A stretch of 56,311 bases of DNA. Origin: Akkermansiaceae bacterium. Its GTDB lineage: Bacteria; Verrucomicrobiota; Verrucomicrobiia; Verrucomicrobiales; Akkermansiaceae. The DNA lies in contig JANXMQ010000223.1 of assembly GCA_025354565.1 (NCBI GenBank), positions 1 to 56,311 of the forward strand, written 5' to 3'. A program made the translations under genes and the position numbers. Shown here in pieces: positions 33,424 to 43,738 of the stretch. The notes under the pieces were generated by a model, which saw only the letters and a list, made by a program, of their open reading frames with translations, was not told the origin of the DNA and did not search any database. Position 1 is the stretch's first letter, and each line of letters opens with the position of its first letter.

Positions 33424-36132
33424 ATGATTTCCACCGAGCAACCCATGAAAATCGTTTTTCGTCTGAATTATCACACCGTCCCCGGCCAGTCGCTGTGGCT
33501 GAAATACTCGACCGTGCTGGATGCGAACGGCGTTCGATTCGATCAGGTCGTACCGTTGCATTGGCTCAATAACGAACAGTGGGAAGCCAGTGTGTTTGTC
33601 CGGGGCGCGGGGTGTTTCCGCATCGAATACAACTATCAACTCCGTCAGACCAATGGCGTTGAACTGGACGAGTGGCACGGACCACGAATCGCGGAGGTCG
33701 ATCTCACGGCGCATGAGGCACTGTTGCTGCTAGATGGCTGGTGCTCGGCGGGGACTGCGGACTATGCGTTTGAAACCAATGCTTTTCGTGCGGTGCTGCC
33801 GGTGCGCGGAAAATTTGTTAGTTTGGCGGAACCCGAGAACGCGAACCACTCCTTCCAACTCCGCATGGCTGCCGTCCCTGCCGGCCAAGTGCCGTGCTTG
33901 CTAGGAAGTGTGAGCGAGCTTGGCGATTGGGGCTGGCATTCCGCCGTGCCGTTGCACGAAACGGCACCGAATGTTTGGCAGGTAAATCTCTATCTCCCGG
34001 CGGATTGGAACATCGACTATAAATATGGTTTGTTTGATCTCAAGTTGAACTGCGTCGTGAGTCTGGAACTTGGCGAGAACCGCAGGCTACCCGTCCGCCA
34101 GATGGCTGCACGTCAGCGGACGAAGATTAGTGATGAATGTTTCCGCCGGGACACCAGCGGGCTATTCCGTGGGGCCGGGGTGGCCTTGCCGGTGTTCTCA
34201 CTGCGTGGGGAGCAAAGCCTCGGGGTGGGGGAGTTCGCCGATCTCAAACCGCTGGCGGAATGGGCCAGCGGCATCGGCTTGAAACTGATCCAAATCTTGC
34301 CGATCAATGACACCACCTCCTCTCATGATTGGACAGACTCGTATCCGTATTCCGCGATTAGCGTGTTTGCATTGCATCCGCTCTATCTGCGGATCGATGA
34401 TTTGAGTTATACCATGCCGCCGGGTTTCATTGCAGATAGAGACACCGCACGGGCCACCCTTAACGCGCTGGAACAAGTGGACTATGAGGCAGTGATGCAG
34501 GTGAAAATGAAACTCACCCGGCGGATCTATGACCAACATCGTCGTGAAATAACTAGCCATGCCGCATTCCGGGAATTTCTAAAAAACAATGCCGATTGGG
34601 TGATTCCCTATGCGGTATTTTGTGTGAAACGCGATCACTATGGCACGGCGGATTTTTCTCAATGGGAAGAGTGGGCCACCTATGATCGGGAAAAAGCATT
34701 GGATCTAACATCACCTGGCCATACCGAGTGGCCTGAGCTTGCCTATCACATTTGGCTGCAATGCGAACTCGATCGCCAACTCGCGGATGCGGTCCACCAT
34801 TTGCATGATCGTGGCCTCGCGCTCAAGGGCGACCTGCCGATTGGTATCGACCGCCAATCGGTGGATGCTTGGTCGTTGCCGCACTTATTCAAGATGGACG
34901 CGCAGGCCGGTGCGCCGCCGGACGCCTTCGCGGTGAAGGGCCAGAATTGGGGGTTTCCGACGTATTGTTGGGACGTCATGCAACACGATGACTACGCTTG
35001 GTGGCGGTCGCGATTTGCTCAACTGAGCCGCTATTTTGATGCCTACCGGATCGACCATATCCTCGGGTTTTTCCGAATCTGGCAGGTGCCTTACGCCCAT
35101 ATCGAGGGCATCATGGGCTACTTCGATCCGGCCATGCCGATCCATATTGATGAAATCCGCAGGCGCGGCATCGACTTTGATTACAATCGGTATTGCCGTC
35201 CATACATCCGCTGGAATGCGCTAATGGAACGCTTCGGTGATGCGGCGGAATATGTGAAAAACCATTTTCTCCACGATTGTGAAAACGGCTATTTCCAACT
35301 CCGCGAGCAAGTCCTCACCCAGCGGCGGATCGAAGATTATTTGTCAGAAAATCCACACGCTGAATTCATCCGTCAGGGTTTGCTTGATTGTGCGAGCGAT
35401 GTGTTGTTCCTTGAGGTGCCGAAATCGAATGGCACGTTGTTCCATCCGCGTATGTCGATGCAGGCGACCTATTCCTACCGCGATCTTTCTCACGACAGCC
35501 GGTGGCGAATCGAGGAGCTATACAACGACTATTTCTATCAGCGGCAGGAGAGTTTCTGGCAGGCGAGCGGTTATGGGAAACTGCCAGCAATGCGGCAGGC
35601 CAGCCCGATGCTGCTGTGTGGCGAGGATCTTGGCATGGTGCCAGCCTGCGTGCCGGGCGTGCTCAAGGAGCTGGGTATTCTTTCGTTAGAAATCCAGCGG
35701 ATGCCAAAGACCTCGGACCGGGAGTTTTACAATCCTTTGGACGCGCCTTACATGAGTGTGGTGAGTCCCTCCACCCACGATATGCCGACCTTACGGGCTT
35801 GGTGGCAAGAGGATGCCCAAGCGACCATTCGGTTTGCTCGGCAGATGTTTGGCCTGGAAAATCCCGATGCGGAACTATCGGGCGAGGTCGCTGCTTGCAT
35901 CATTAGGCAACACCTGCAAGCCCCCGCAATGTGGGCGATTTTTCCGCTACAAGACCTGCTAGCTATTGATGAAACACTCCGCCATCCGAACCCGGACGCC
36001 GAGCGAATTAACGTCCCAGCGATCATGCCCTATTACTGGCGCTACCGAATGCACCTCGGGCTTGGTGAACTCGCCGCAGCCAGAGGATTTAACCGCAAGC
36101 TGGCTAGACTGATTCAAGCTGCCGGGCGCTGA
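33424..36132 (+). CDS. malQ: 4-alpha-glucanotransferase with starch-binding modules (DPE2-type)
   Basis: The 902-residue protein begins with two beta-sandwich modules (about 8-105 and 130-225; the second has LLGSVSELGDWGWHSAVPL), resembling the tandem CBM20 domains of plant DPE2. A GH77 catalytic barrel follows. Predicted catalytic residues are the nucleophile Asp544 in AYRIDH, acid/base Glu734 in LLCGEDLGMVP, and Asp786 in STHDMP. The enzyme transfers glucan segments in glycogen or maltose metabolism. DPE2-type enzymes also occur in Bacteroidetes and other bacteria with these modules. There is no linked glycogen operon here. The ATG at 33448 (MKIVFRL) is a possible shorter start. Confidence 0.93.
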   Translation: MISTEQPMKIVFRLNYHTVPGQSLWLKYSTVLDANGVRFDQVVPLHWLNNEQWEASVFVRGAGCFRIEYNYQLRQTNGVELDEWHGPRIAEVDLTAHEALLLLDGWCSAGTADYAFETNAFRAVLPVRGKFVSLAEPENANHSFQLRMAAVPAGQVPCLLGSVSELGDWGWHSAVPLHETAPNVWQVNLYLPADWNIDYKYGLFDLKLNCVVSLELGENRRLPVRQMAARQRTKISDECFRRDTSGLFRGAGVALPVFSLRGEQSLGVGEFADLKPLAEWASGIGLKLIQILPINDTTSSHDWTDSYPYSAISVFALHPLYLRIDDLSYTMPPGFIADRDTARATLNALEQVDYEAVMQVKMKLTRRIYDQHRREITSHAAFREFLKNNADWVIPYAVFCVKRDHYGTADFSQWEEWATYDREKALDLTSPGHTEWPELAYHIWLQCELDRQLADAVHHLHDRGLALKGDLPIGIDRQSVDAWSLPHLFKMDAQAGAPPDAFAVKGQNWGFPTYCWDVMQHDDYAWWRSRFAQLSRYFDAYRIDHILGFFRIWQVPYAHIEGIMGYFDPAMPIHIDEIRRRGIDFDYNRYCRPYIRWNALMERFGDAAEYVKNHFLHDCENGYFQLREQVLTQRRIEDYLSENPHAEFIRQGLLDCASDVLFLEVPKSNGTLFHPRMSMQATYSYRDLSHDSRWRIEELYNDYFYQRQESFWQASGYGKLPAMRQASPMLLCGEDLGMVPACVPGVLKELGILSLEIQRMPKTSDREFYNPLDAPYMSVVSPSTHDMPTLRAWWQEDAQATIRFARQMFGLENPDAELSGEVAACIIRQHLQAPAMWAIFPLQDLLAIDETLRHPNPDAERINVPAIMPYYWRYRMHLGLGELAAARGFNRKLARLIQAAGR

Positions 36133-36182
36133 TAGCTCGGAGCTGCTTCAGACTGTCGGAGGCAAAAAATGGCCAGTTAAGG

Positions 36183-36206
36183 AGTGGCGACCTTATTGTC
36201 GCCTCT
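36183..36206. repeat. hairpin between convergent malQ and tamA genes
   Basis: GGCGAC (36186-36191) and GTCGCC (36198-36203) form a hairpin around CTTATT, extended by two more pairs outside one mismatch. It lies in the gap between convergent genes and could act as a weak bidirectional terminator, though no strong T-run is present. It resembles the palindrome in the rplJ-rplL spacer. Confidence 0.35.
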
Positions 36207-36246
36207 GTCAGCCAGGTTGTGGCGTCACATTGAATTTTACACAAGG

Positions 36247-38241
36247 CTAAAACGCCGCGCCGATGGCGAAGTGGAGGGTGCCGATGGGTTCGCCGGGGCC
36301 GCGGGTAAGGTTGTAACCGTATTCCAATCTAACCGGACCGATGGGGAGATCGAGCCTGAGACCAAGGCCGGGGGCGATCTCAATATCACTGGAACCGAGT
36401 TGATCGTAATGGCGAGCGATCGAGCCAGCATCGACGAAGGCGACTGCCTTCAGCGTGCCGCCGAGCTTGCGAATGAGTTCGGCATTGGCATTCCACATGG
36501 CCTCGCCACCGGTCGGGTAGCCATTCACGGAAGGGCCGAGATCGCGCTCTTGAAAACTACGGACACTGCGGGCACCGCCGTTGAAAAGGCGGAGGTCGAT
36601 GGGGAGATCCTGACCGCCGCCGGAGGGAATGAGGACGCCCCATTCCCCGCCGAGGCCGAGCTGATAGAGAGAATTGAGCTGATGATACCAGCCGCCCGTT
36701 AGTCCGGCCTTGGCGTAGGTAGTGGATAAATTGCCGACTGCGGCCCCGATTTCAAAGGGCGTTTCCAGATGCCAGCCGCTGGTGGGCAGGATCGGGCTGT
36801 CGCGGAAATCGAGCGTCTGGGTGAGGCGGAGGTGGGGCTGGGTGTAAACGGTTTCCCCGAGTTCGGATGACGGCAGACCATCTTCAGTTAGGTTCACCAA
36901 GGCATACCCTGCAAGCAGTTCCAGCGAGTAGTGATCACCGAATTTGCAGATAGCCTTGCCCTCCAGCCCGGTTTCAAACGAGGTGTATCCTTCGCGGCCA
37001 TAGATCAGCGCATAGACGCGGGCGGTGGCGGAAACATCCGAGCCGAAGACCCAGGGATCAGTGAGTTTGGTTTCGCCTAACACCCCGCGCCCGCTGAACT
37101 CGAAGCCGGTACTGAAGCCGAGCAACTGGCCTAGCAGATTACGGTCGGCGTAGGCGGCGCGTAAAATGGGACCCTGATAGGAATCTCCGCCTGCGGCAAG
37201 TGTGACCTCGCGTGCGCGGGCTTCATCGAGGTGGAGTGTGGCATCGATGTGGTCGGGCGCAACATCCTCTGTCTCGACCCGGACGGAGGAAAACGCACCG
37301 GTGGCAAGCAGGCCGCGCAGACGTTTGTTCATGGCAGCCTCGTCATACCAATCGCCTTCGAGGGATTTCATGCGAGCGGCGATGCGGGCGGGCTTGGTGC
37401 GTTCGAGACCCTCAATGTGGATGTGGTCGAGGCGGACGCGCTTGCCGATGTCGATGTGGAACTCCGGGATGAAAAAGCGCTCATCCACCGTGCGAGTCAT
37501 GGAAATTTCCGCATCGGGATAGCCCTCGCTGCGGAAGACATCTTCCACCGCCAGGCGCATGGCGTTTAGATTGCCAGTGGTAGCGAAGCGACCAGCAAAT
37601 GGATCTGTGGCGAGCTTGGTTTCTGACATGCCTCGGCCATCCTGGCTGGTAATTTTGGCGCTGGCAATAGGGTGACGGACTCCTGGATGGACCTCAATGG
37701 TGAGCGCGACAATGCCAGTGACGGGATCCGTGGTGCGCGACGTGAGGGTGGCTTGTGCGAGCCAATAACCCTCGGCATTGAGTTCCTGCCGCAGATAGGC
37801 TAGGCCGGTTTCCACATCCTCCTCGCGGAACGGCGGTGAGCTGGAACCGAAATTTTGATCTTTCGCGGCGGGACGGGAAAAGAGCTTCGCGAGTTTTTTC
37901 GCCTCATCGGTCGGCACTCCGGTGATGGTAACGGTACCGAGTGCGAGTCGCTGGCCGGCACGGACGCTCAGCATGATTTCCGTGCTGCTGATGATTTTCC
38001 AATCTACCTGAACCTCGCCGTAGCCGTCCTTGCGCAATACCTGGCGGACGAGAAAAGCGGCGTCATCGGCGCGGGAAGGAGAGGCCGCGGAGGTGCTGAC
38101 TTGCGCCAGTCGTCCGCCCATTTCCTCAAGAATCTGCGCCTCGCTCCTACCGCTCAGGCCGGTGATCCGGACGCGGGTTTCCGCACCAGCGACCAGCGCC
38201 GTTAGAAAAATTACCAGAGCCGTGCGGAGTGTGTCCATCAA
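36247..38241 (-). CDS. tamA: TamA/BamA-like outer-membrane assembly factor
   Basis: The 664-residue protein has a signal peptide (MMDTLRTALVIFLTALVAGA), an N-terminal periplasmic part with POTRA-like repeats (to about 330, for example VRLDHIHIEGLERTKPARI) and a C-terminal 16-strand barrel of the Omp85 family (about 340-664). The barrel includes LRLFNGGARSVRSFQERDLGP (with the conserved RG/YF-type loop) and ends in Phe (LHFAIGAAF), the outer-membrane signature. It follows tamB with a 4-base overlap at 38238-38241. TamA and TamB insert autotransporter-like proteins, fitting the autotransporter remnant at 14 kb. Confidence 0.9.
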   Translation of the reverse strand: MMDTLRTALVIFLTALVAGAETRVRITGLSGRSEAQILEEMGGRLAQVSTSAASPSRADDAAFLVRQVLRKDGYGEVQVDWKIISSTEIMLSVRAGQRLALGTVTITGVPTDEAKKLAKLFSRPAAKDQNFGSSSPPFREEDVETGLAYLRQELNAEGYWLAQATLTSRTTDPVTGIVALTIEVHPGVRHPIASAKITSQDGRGMSETKLATDPFAGRFATTGNLNAMRLAVEDVFRSEGYPDAEISMTRTVDERFFIPEFHIDIGKRVRLDHIHIEGLERTKPARIAARMKSLEGDWYDEAAMNKRLRGLLATGAFSSVRVETEDVAPDHIDATLHLDEARAREVTLAAGGDSYQGPILRAAYADRNLLGQLLGFSTGFEFSGRGVLGETKLTDPWVFGSDVSATARVYALIYGREGYTSFETGLEGKAICKFGDHYSLELLAGYALVNLTEDGLPSSELGETVYTQPHLRLTQTLDFRDSPILPTSGWHLETPFEIGAAVGNLSTTYAKAGLTGGWYHQLNSLYQLGLGGEWGVLIPSGGGQDLPIDLRLFNGGARSVRSFQERDLGPSVNGYPTGGEAMWNANAELIRKLGGTLKAVAFVDAGSIARHYDQLGSSDIEIAPGLGLRLDLPIGPVRLEYGYNLTRGPGEPIGTLHFAIGAAF

Positions 38242-41200
38242 TGGAAGGAAATGCGCCAGATCGCCAGCGCTCGGGAATCGCCCGTCGCGCTAACACCTGC
38301 GGAAAGGAACCAGCGGTCGCTGATTTTGAGCGTGGCGGTGGAGTAGGAATCGCTGGAGTAGGGATCGGCCTCGGCCAGGCTGAAATCGACCCGGTCGAGC
38401 AGACCTAACAGCGGTCTGAGTTGCTTACCGAAACGGAAGCGACCGCGCCGCAATTCCTCGGCGAGCAATTGCAGGGCGCGGGAGGAGGCGGCTTGCGGAT
38501 CTTCCAGCCCGGAGGTGGTGGTGCCGGTGGCGAGCAGGGTCATGATTTCATTTTCCGGCAGCGGTGGATTGGAGGTGAGCACGAGTTGCGGGTTCGAGGC
38601 GCGGCCATAAACATAGACGCCGATCTGGTAGGGACGCGGCTCGGCGGTGCCATGGATTTCCAAAATCGGATCGAAGCCGGTGGCAGGGGTGAACGACACA
38701 GTGCCGGCTCTAACGGAGAGCGTGCTGAATGGCAGGGCGGCGGCAAAGTCCCGGATCTGCACGACGCCATCCGGGGCCGGATTGCCAAGCGTGCCGCCAA
38801 TTTTGATGTTGCCGGAAACCTCCCCGGTGGCGAGATTCCCCCGGATCAGGAAGGGTTCGGCGGTGCGGACGGTTAGATCAAGCGCCCAATTCCGGAATGG
38901 CTCGGGCAGCGCACTGGTCTGGTTTTTCGGCGCGTCGATTTTCGGCAAGGCCGCTGCGGCAGGACCAGTGAAAGGCGTGCCGATGGGCAGGAGCTCGATG
39001 TCCCGATAGAAAATGCTATCGACACTGGCGACGGTGCCGGAAAGCGCCGCCCGCTCGCACGGGCCTAGCAGGCGGAGGTCGGCATTCGCACGGAGGATCA
39101 GGAAATCATTGCGGACCAGCGGCAGGTGATCGCCCCGAAGGCGTAGGTCGATGACGCCCAACTTGCCATCGGTGATCGCGAGTGAGCCATCGCCTGTTAG
39201 CGTGCCGCCCGCGACGGTGCTCTTCAGATTTTTCAGGATGACGCGGTCAAGCGTTAGATCGACTGCGGCGGAGACGCCTTGGATGGCGGGATAGCGATCG
39301 TTCTTGAAGCGGAGGCCGACGGAATTCAGCTCTATGCCGCCCTTGAACTCGGGCTTGTCGATTTTTCCAGAGACGACGACATTTCCAGTTAGAACTCCGG
39401 AAACCTGCTCGGCCATCGGCACCAGTGAGCTGAACCGTGAGAGATCGAGCCGCGGTAGATCGACGCGGGCGGTGATCGCCTCAGCCTGCACGGCCGCAGG
39501 TGTTTCCGCCCAAACAGCGGGGCGGAAAGGCATGGTGGCTTTCAAGATTGCGGGCGGGAAATCGGGTGCGGTTGCGCTGCCATCCAGCGTGAGGCGGCCA
39601 TCGCGACCGCTAAGTTCGATTTTTAAATCGGCGGGCGGCAGCTTCGGCTGAGTGGGTGAGCGGAGATCGCGGGCCTCCAATTTCGCCTGCACGGTTGGCT
39701 CGGCATAGGTGCCGGAAATTTGAATGGCGAGTTGGCCAGTCGAGCGCGGATCGAGTTTTTCAAGCGCCGGAACCCACTGTTTGAGCAGGCCTAACGAGAG
39801 CACGCGGGAGTCGATGGCAAGCGCCAGCGAGCGGGTGTCCTTGGCGAGCGTGTCGCGCCACTTTGCAAAGTCCGCCGGGACAGGCAGGCTGGCGGTGCCG
39901 GTGGCGAGTTCCACCGCGCCATCGGTCCAGAGGAAACGCCGCAGCTCTAACATTCCGTTAGCGAGAGCTGCTTCGAGGGCGACGGATTGGTCGTTCATGC
40001 GCACGCGCAGATCTTGGGTTTCGAAGCTGCCCGGCCAGTCGTAATGGATGCCACCGGTGGCACTGACGGGAACCATCGCCTCACGCGACCAAGTGGCTTT
40101 GGTGAGTTCAAACGTGCCATGATGCCTGCCGGTTTTCAGCTCGCCGCCGCCAGACCATTTCCCGGATAGATCGGCAATCCCGCTGGGCTTCACCCTCACA
40201 ATCGCCAGCCATGAATCGAGGCGGCGGCTGGTGAATTCGCTCAACGCCAGCTTCGCCTGATAGGTTGCGGGTTGCGGCTGATAGGTGGCGGCGGCGGTCA
40301 AACCATCGAGTGTGAGATCGGCGGAAACCGGTTCGTCGGGCGCCCAACGGGCGTTGAGCTTGATGGGCGTAGCGAGCTTCATGTCGTGCGGATTCAGCAC
40401 CACGCTGGCAGTGGCTGATAGAGGCTGATTCTCGCGGAAAGGGATGCTGAAATTTCCATCCACCGCAACAGGCGGAACAGGCGCTGCGGGATCAATCTCA
40501 GGGAAGCGGGCGGCAAGTTCGTGCAGCAGTTTCGGCAAGTCCGCGAAGTTGAATTTTCCCTCAGCGGTGCCGAGCTTGAAATGATTTCCGGCGCGGGTGA
40601 TAGGCGCGGCGGCATCCAGTGAAAAGGCGGATCCCAGCAGGGTGCCGTGGGCGGCGATGGTCGCACCGTCGCCTGTCAGAGCGGCATCCACATCCAGTGC
40701 GGGCGCTTTCCAATCCTGCCACGCGAGTTCTGTCAGCGCTATTCTAACGGTGCCGACGGCTGCCGTGGGATCAGGCATGATATTTTCTAACGTGATCGCC
40801 AGTGCGTTCACAGTTGCGGTTGCAGGGATAACCACGCCAAAACGTTTTGCAACCTCCGCAACCGGGATTTTCCCCGAGCGGAGAGCGACCTTGGCGCTGG
40901 CGAATCCAGAATTGCTGGTGATGGCGAAAACCGCGTCGTCCACGAGAACCTGCGTCTCCAGCGAGGGCCCGCCGCTGGCTGGGAGATGCATAACAAAGTC
41001 GCGCAGGCCGATGCCCGGATAGGGATCGAGTCGCTTGATGGTGAGATCGTCAGGCTGCCAGAGAAGCGTGGTCCTCTGGGCAGGCCATTGTTTCCCAGTG
41101 GGATCGGTGAAGGCTCCGATTTCCACGGCGATTTCCCCGCTGCCGGATGGGTGTGAAAGACTGGTGGAAGCAAGATTTAGGGCGGGCTTTCCGTCGCGCG

Positions 41201-41696
41201 TGGCGCTTAGGCTGAGGTTTTTCAAATCGAGGGCTAACGGAACCACCTGCGACCTAACCGAGCGGATGGTTTCAACCAATTCCCCCAAATCTAACGGTGG
41301 ACTCGCGGGAGCAATTTCGTTTTTCAGACCGAGTCGCAGATCCACATGCAGGCCGTCGATGGTGAGGCCATCGATTTTCCCTTTGAGCAATCTGCCGAGT
41401 TGGTAAGCCGGTACCAGCTTGTCCACGGTGAGGCCCGCGAGACCCCTGTCGCCACTGAGATGGAGCGCGGAAACTGACAAGCCGCCGGTCAGGCTGCCTG
41501 ACAATTTGAAGCTGCCACGGAGGCCTGATTTCTCCAGGTAATGTGCGGCAATTTGAGGCGCGATCCACCGCAGGCCGGGACCATTCAGCCAGACTCCCCC
41601 CATCAGCAACAGGGCGAGCAACATCCATCGTCGGTATTTCCTGCGCCGAGGGGGATGCGCGGTGGCGGGTGCGGGGGCTGCTTCCGAGTCTGTCAA
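38238..41696 (-). CDS. tamB: TamB-like translocation and assembly module protein
   Basis: The 1152-residue protein has one N-terminal anchor (RRWMLLALLLMGGVWLNGPG), a long beta-helical body and a C-terminal DUF490/TamB domain (about 850-1152). The domain has VSGNIKIGGTLGNPAPDGVVQI, YVYGRASNPQLVLTSNPPLP and NEIMTLLATG. TamB spans the periplasm and pairs with TamA, whose gene overlaps its end. The protein is slightly shorter than the E. coli TamB. It is the first gene of the pair and is divergent from manA. Confidence 0.9.
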   Translation of the reverse strand: MTDSEAAPAPATAHPPRRRKYRRWMLLALLLMGGVWLNGPGLRWIAPQIAAHYLEKSGLRGSFKLSGSLTGGLSVSALHLSGDRGLAGLTVDKLVPAYQLGRLLKGKIDGLTIDGLHVDLRLGLKNEIAPASPPLDLGELVETIRSVRSQVVPLALDLKNLSLSATRDGKPALNLASTSLSHPSGSGEIAVEIGAFTDPTGKQWPAQRTTLLWQPDDLTIKRLDPYPGIGLRDFVMHLPASGGPSLETQVLVDDAVFAITSNSGFASAKVALRSGKIPVAEVAKRFGVVIPATATVNALAITLENIMPDPTAAVGTVRIALTELAWQDWKAPALDVDAALTGDGATIAAHGTLLGSAFSLDAAAPITRAGNHFKLGTAEGKFNFADLPKLLHELAARFPEIDPAAPVPPVAVDGNFSIPFRENQPLSATASVVLNPHDMKLATPIKLNARWAPDEPVSADLTLDGLTAAATYQPQPATYQAKLALSEFTSRRLDSWLAIVRVKPSGIADLSGKWSGGGELKTGRHHGTFELTKATWSREAMVPVSATGGIHYDWPGSFETQDLRVRMNDQSVALEAALANGMLELRRFLWTDGAVELATGTASLPVPADFAKWRDTLAKDTRSLALAIDSRVLSLGLLKQWVPALEKLDPRSTGQLAIQISGTYAEPTVQAKLEARDLRSPTQPKLPPADLKIELSGRDGRLTLDGSATAPDFPPAILKATMPFRPAVWAETPAAVQAEAITARVDLPRLDLSRFSSLVPMAEQVSGVLTGNVVVSGKIDKPEFKGGIELNSVGLRFKNDRYPAIQGVSAAVDLTLDRVILKNLKSTVAGGTLTGDGSLAITDGKLGVIDLRLRGDHLPLVRNDFLILRANADLRLLGPCERAALSGTVASVDSIFYRDIELLPIGTPFTGPAAAALPKIDAPKNQTSALPEPFRNWALDLTVRTAEPFLIRGNLATGEVSGNIKIGGTLGNPAPDGVVQIRDFAAALPFSTLSVRAGTVSFTPATGFDPILEIHGTAEPRPYQIGVYVYGRASNPQLVLTSNPPLPENEIMTLLATGTTTSGLEDPQAASSRALQLLAEELRRGRFRFGKQLRPLLGLLDRVDFSLAEADPYSSDSYSTATLKISDRWFLSAGVSATGDSRALAIWRISFH

Positions 41697-41790
41697 ATCG
41701 TGGCAAACTTAGCCGCAACTGCCAGCCGGGTCAACAGTTGGCTTTTTCTGCAATTGCCGAATGACCTCTGGACGCGTATCTGACGCCCGC

Positions 41791-42732
41791 ATGGAACCAA
41801 TCACCTTCCACCCGATCTACATGGAACGCGTCTGGGGTGGACGCGAACTCGAGCACGTTTACGGCCGGACCCTGCCCGACCCGGACCGCCCCTACGGCGA
41901 GTCGTGGGAAATTGTGGACCGGGAACATGAACAGTCGGTGGTGAGTGAAGGCCGCTATGCCGGCTGCACGTTGCACGAGCTGTGGATGGAGCACCGCGAG
42001 GAAATTTTCGGTTGCGAATTTCACGCTCACCCTCGATTTCCGATCCTCATCAAAATCCTCGACGCCCGTGACGACCTCTCGATCCAAGTCCATCCACCGG
42101 CCCATCTCGCTGATGTTCTGGGCGGTGAACCGAAGACTGAAATGTGGTATATCGCGGACTGCGATGCCGACGCCAAGCTTTACGTCGGCCTGAAAAAAGA
42201 TGTCACGCGCGACGAGTTCGAGCACGCCATCACTGCGGGCACGGTGGCGGATTGCGTTCACGCCATCGTCCCTCTGCCCGGCACGTCGATCTTCATTCCC
42301 TCGGGCCGCCTCCATGCCATCGGCGCGGGATTTTTGATCCATGAAATCCAACAAAACTCGGATACCACCTACCGCGTGTTCGACTGGAACCGACTCGGAC
42401 TGGATGGTAAGCCGCGCGAACTCCACGTCGGCGAATCCTTGGCGAGCATCGACTTCCAAGACTATGAACCGACGATGGCCACACCGCTGGGCGATAATTT
42501 GGCTAGCTGTGAGTATTTCAAAACGGACCTGAAAATTTTAGCAACTGGCGAATCTATCAGCAATCCGCACGCCGGACAATTTTCGATTTTGTCGGTGGTG
42601 GAGGGATTGTTAGAAAGCAAGGACGAGCGGAATTTTGAAAAAGGCCGCTTCATTCTGCTCCCCCGGGAGGCCGCGCCGCTAACCGCCCTGGCGAATTCCA
42701 CGGTGTTGCAAATCACTCTGCCGATGCGGTGA
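41791..42732 (+). CDS. manA: class I mannose-6-phosphate isomerase
   Basis: The 313-residue enzyme interconverts mannose 6-phosphate and fructose 6-phosphate. The metal-binding cupin is recognisable in LSIQVHPP and FIPSGRLHAIGAGFLIHEIQQNSDTTYRV. The start at 41791 (MEPITFHPIYMERVWGG) matches family N-termini; an in-frame ATG at 41761 would add ten residues. The C-terminal cupin follows. It leads a run of four same-strand genes with very short gaps or overlaps, ending in an SDR oxidoreductase, which points to linked sugar metabolism. Confidence 0.94.
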   Translation: MEPITFHPIYMERVWGGRELEHVYGRTLPDPDRPYGESWEIVDREHEQSVVSEGRYAGCTLHELWMEHREEIFGCEFHAHPRFPILIKILDARDDLSIQVHPPAHLADVLGGEPKTEMWYIADCDADAKLYVGLKKDVTRDEFEHAITAGTVADCVHAIVPLPGTSIFIPSGRLHAIGAGFLIHEIQQNSDTTYRVFDWNRLGLDGKPRELHVGESLASIDFQDYEPTMATPLGDNLASCEYFKTDLKILATGESISNPHAGQFSILSVVEGLLESKDERNFEKGRFILLPREAAPLTALANSTVLQITLPMR

Positions 42733-42738
42733 GTCGCC

Positions 42739-43737
42739 ATGCTTGTCTATCTGCCGCCGCGTGCCGGTAACAACCCGATGCCACCTCTTACTCATCCCTA
42801 TCCGTTTGATCCGGCCTACGGCTACACGCTGGAGGAACTGCTACGGGTGGGTGCGCCGGAAGCGCCTGCGGACTTCGCGTCATTCTGGATGAAGCGATAC
42901 GCGCAGGCGTTGGAGGTGACTCCAAAGCCCGCGCTCCATGCGAATGGCCCGGTGGAGTCCGGCTGGCAGGTGCATGATCTAACTTATCAATCGACCGGCG
43001 GGGTGAAAATCGGTGGCTGGTGTCTAAGTCCGGAATCGGGAAAAGTGGAACGGGTGTTAGTGATTCTGCATGGCTACGGCGGGCGCGATGGGCCGGATTT
43101 TCATTGGCGCATGGAAAATACGGCCTTGTTGTTTCCGTGTGCGCGGGGACTCGGTCGCAGTCCGTTGCCGCCTATTTCCGCGAACCCGCTGCGGCATGTG
43201 CTGCATGACATTCAGGACCGCGATGGTTATGTGTTAGGCGGCTGCGTGGAGGATGTGTGGCTGGCGGTGAGCACCGCGTTGGCACTGTTTCCGCAGGCGG
43301 TGGGACGCGTCGGTTTGATTGGCGCGAGCTTCGGCGGCGGGATCGGGGCGATGGCGCTGGCGTGGGACCGGCGGATCGCCCGGGCGCATTTCAGTGTGCC
43401 AAGTTTTGGCAATCAACTGCTGCGGCTGACCTTGCCGACGACTGGCAGCGGCGCGGCGGTGCAGGCGCTGCATCGACGGAAACCGGAGGCGGTAGAGTGG
43501 ACGCTGGCCTACTATGATGCGGCGGTGGCCGCGCGGTGGATCACGGTGCCGACGCATTTCGGCTGTGCCTTGTTCGATCCGGTAGTCGCGCCGCCGGGGC
43601 AGTTTGCGGTTTACCATGCGGTGTCGGGGGAAAAGTCGCTGTATGCGCTGCGGGCCGGGCATTTCGCCTATGCGGAACAGGCGGCGGAGGAGCAGGCGAT
43701 GTTACAAGAAGTTCACCAATTTTTTGCACCACTTTAG
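42739..43737 (+). CDS. CE7-type acetyl esterase
   Basis: The 332-residue alpha/beta hydrolase matches acetylxylan esterase/cephalosporin-C deacetylase (CE7). The nucleophile is Ser197 in GASFGGG, with ARGLG in the place of the family RGQG motif and GHFAYAEQ supplying the catalytic His. The start at 42739 is chosen because GGTGAG lies 6 bases upstream and manA ends 6 bases before; an ATG at 42778 is an alternative. The protein would remove acetyl groups from sugars. It has no signal peptide, so it acts in the cytoplasm. Confidence 0.8.
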   Translation: MLVYLPPRAGNNPMPPLTHPYPFDPAYGYTLEELLRVGAPEAPADFASFWMKRYAQALEVTPKPALHANGPVESGWQVHDLTYQSTGGVKIGGWCLSPESGKVERVLVILHGYGGRDGPDFHWRMENTALLFPCARGLGRSPLPPISANPLRHVLHDIQDRDGYVLGGCVEDVWLAVSTALALFPQAVGRVGLIGASFGGGIGAMALAWDRRIARAHFSVPSFGNQLLRLTLPTTGSGAAVQALHRRKPEAVEWTLAYYDAAVAARWITVPTHFGCALFDPVVAPPGQFAVYHAVSGEKSLYALRAGHFAYAEQAAEEQAMLQEVHQFFAPL

Positions 43738-43738
43738 C

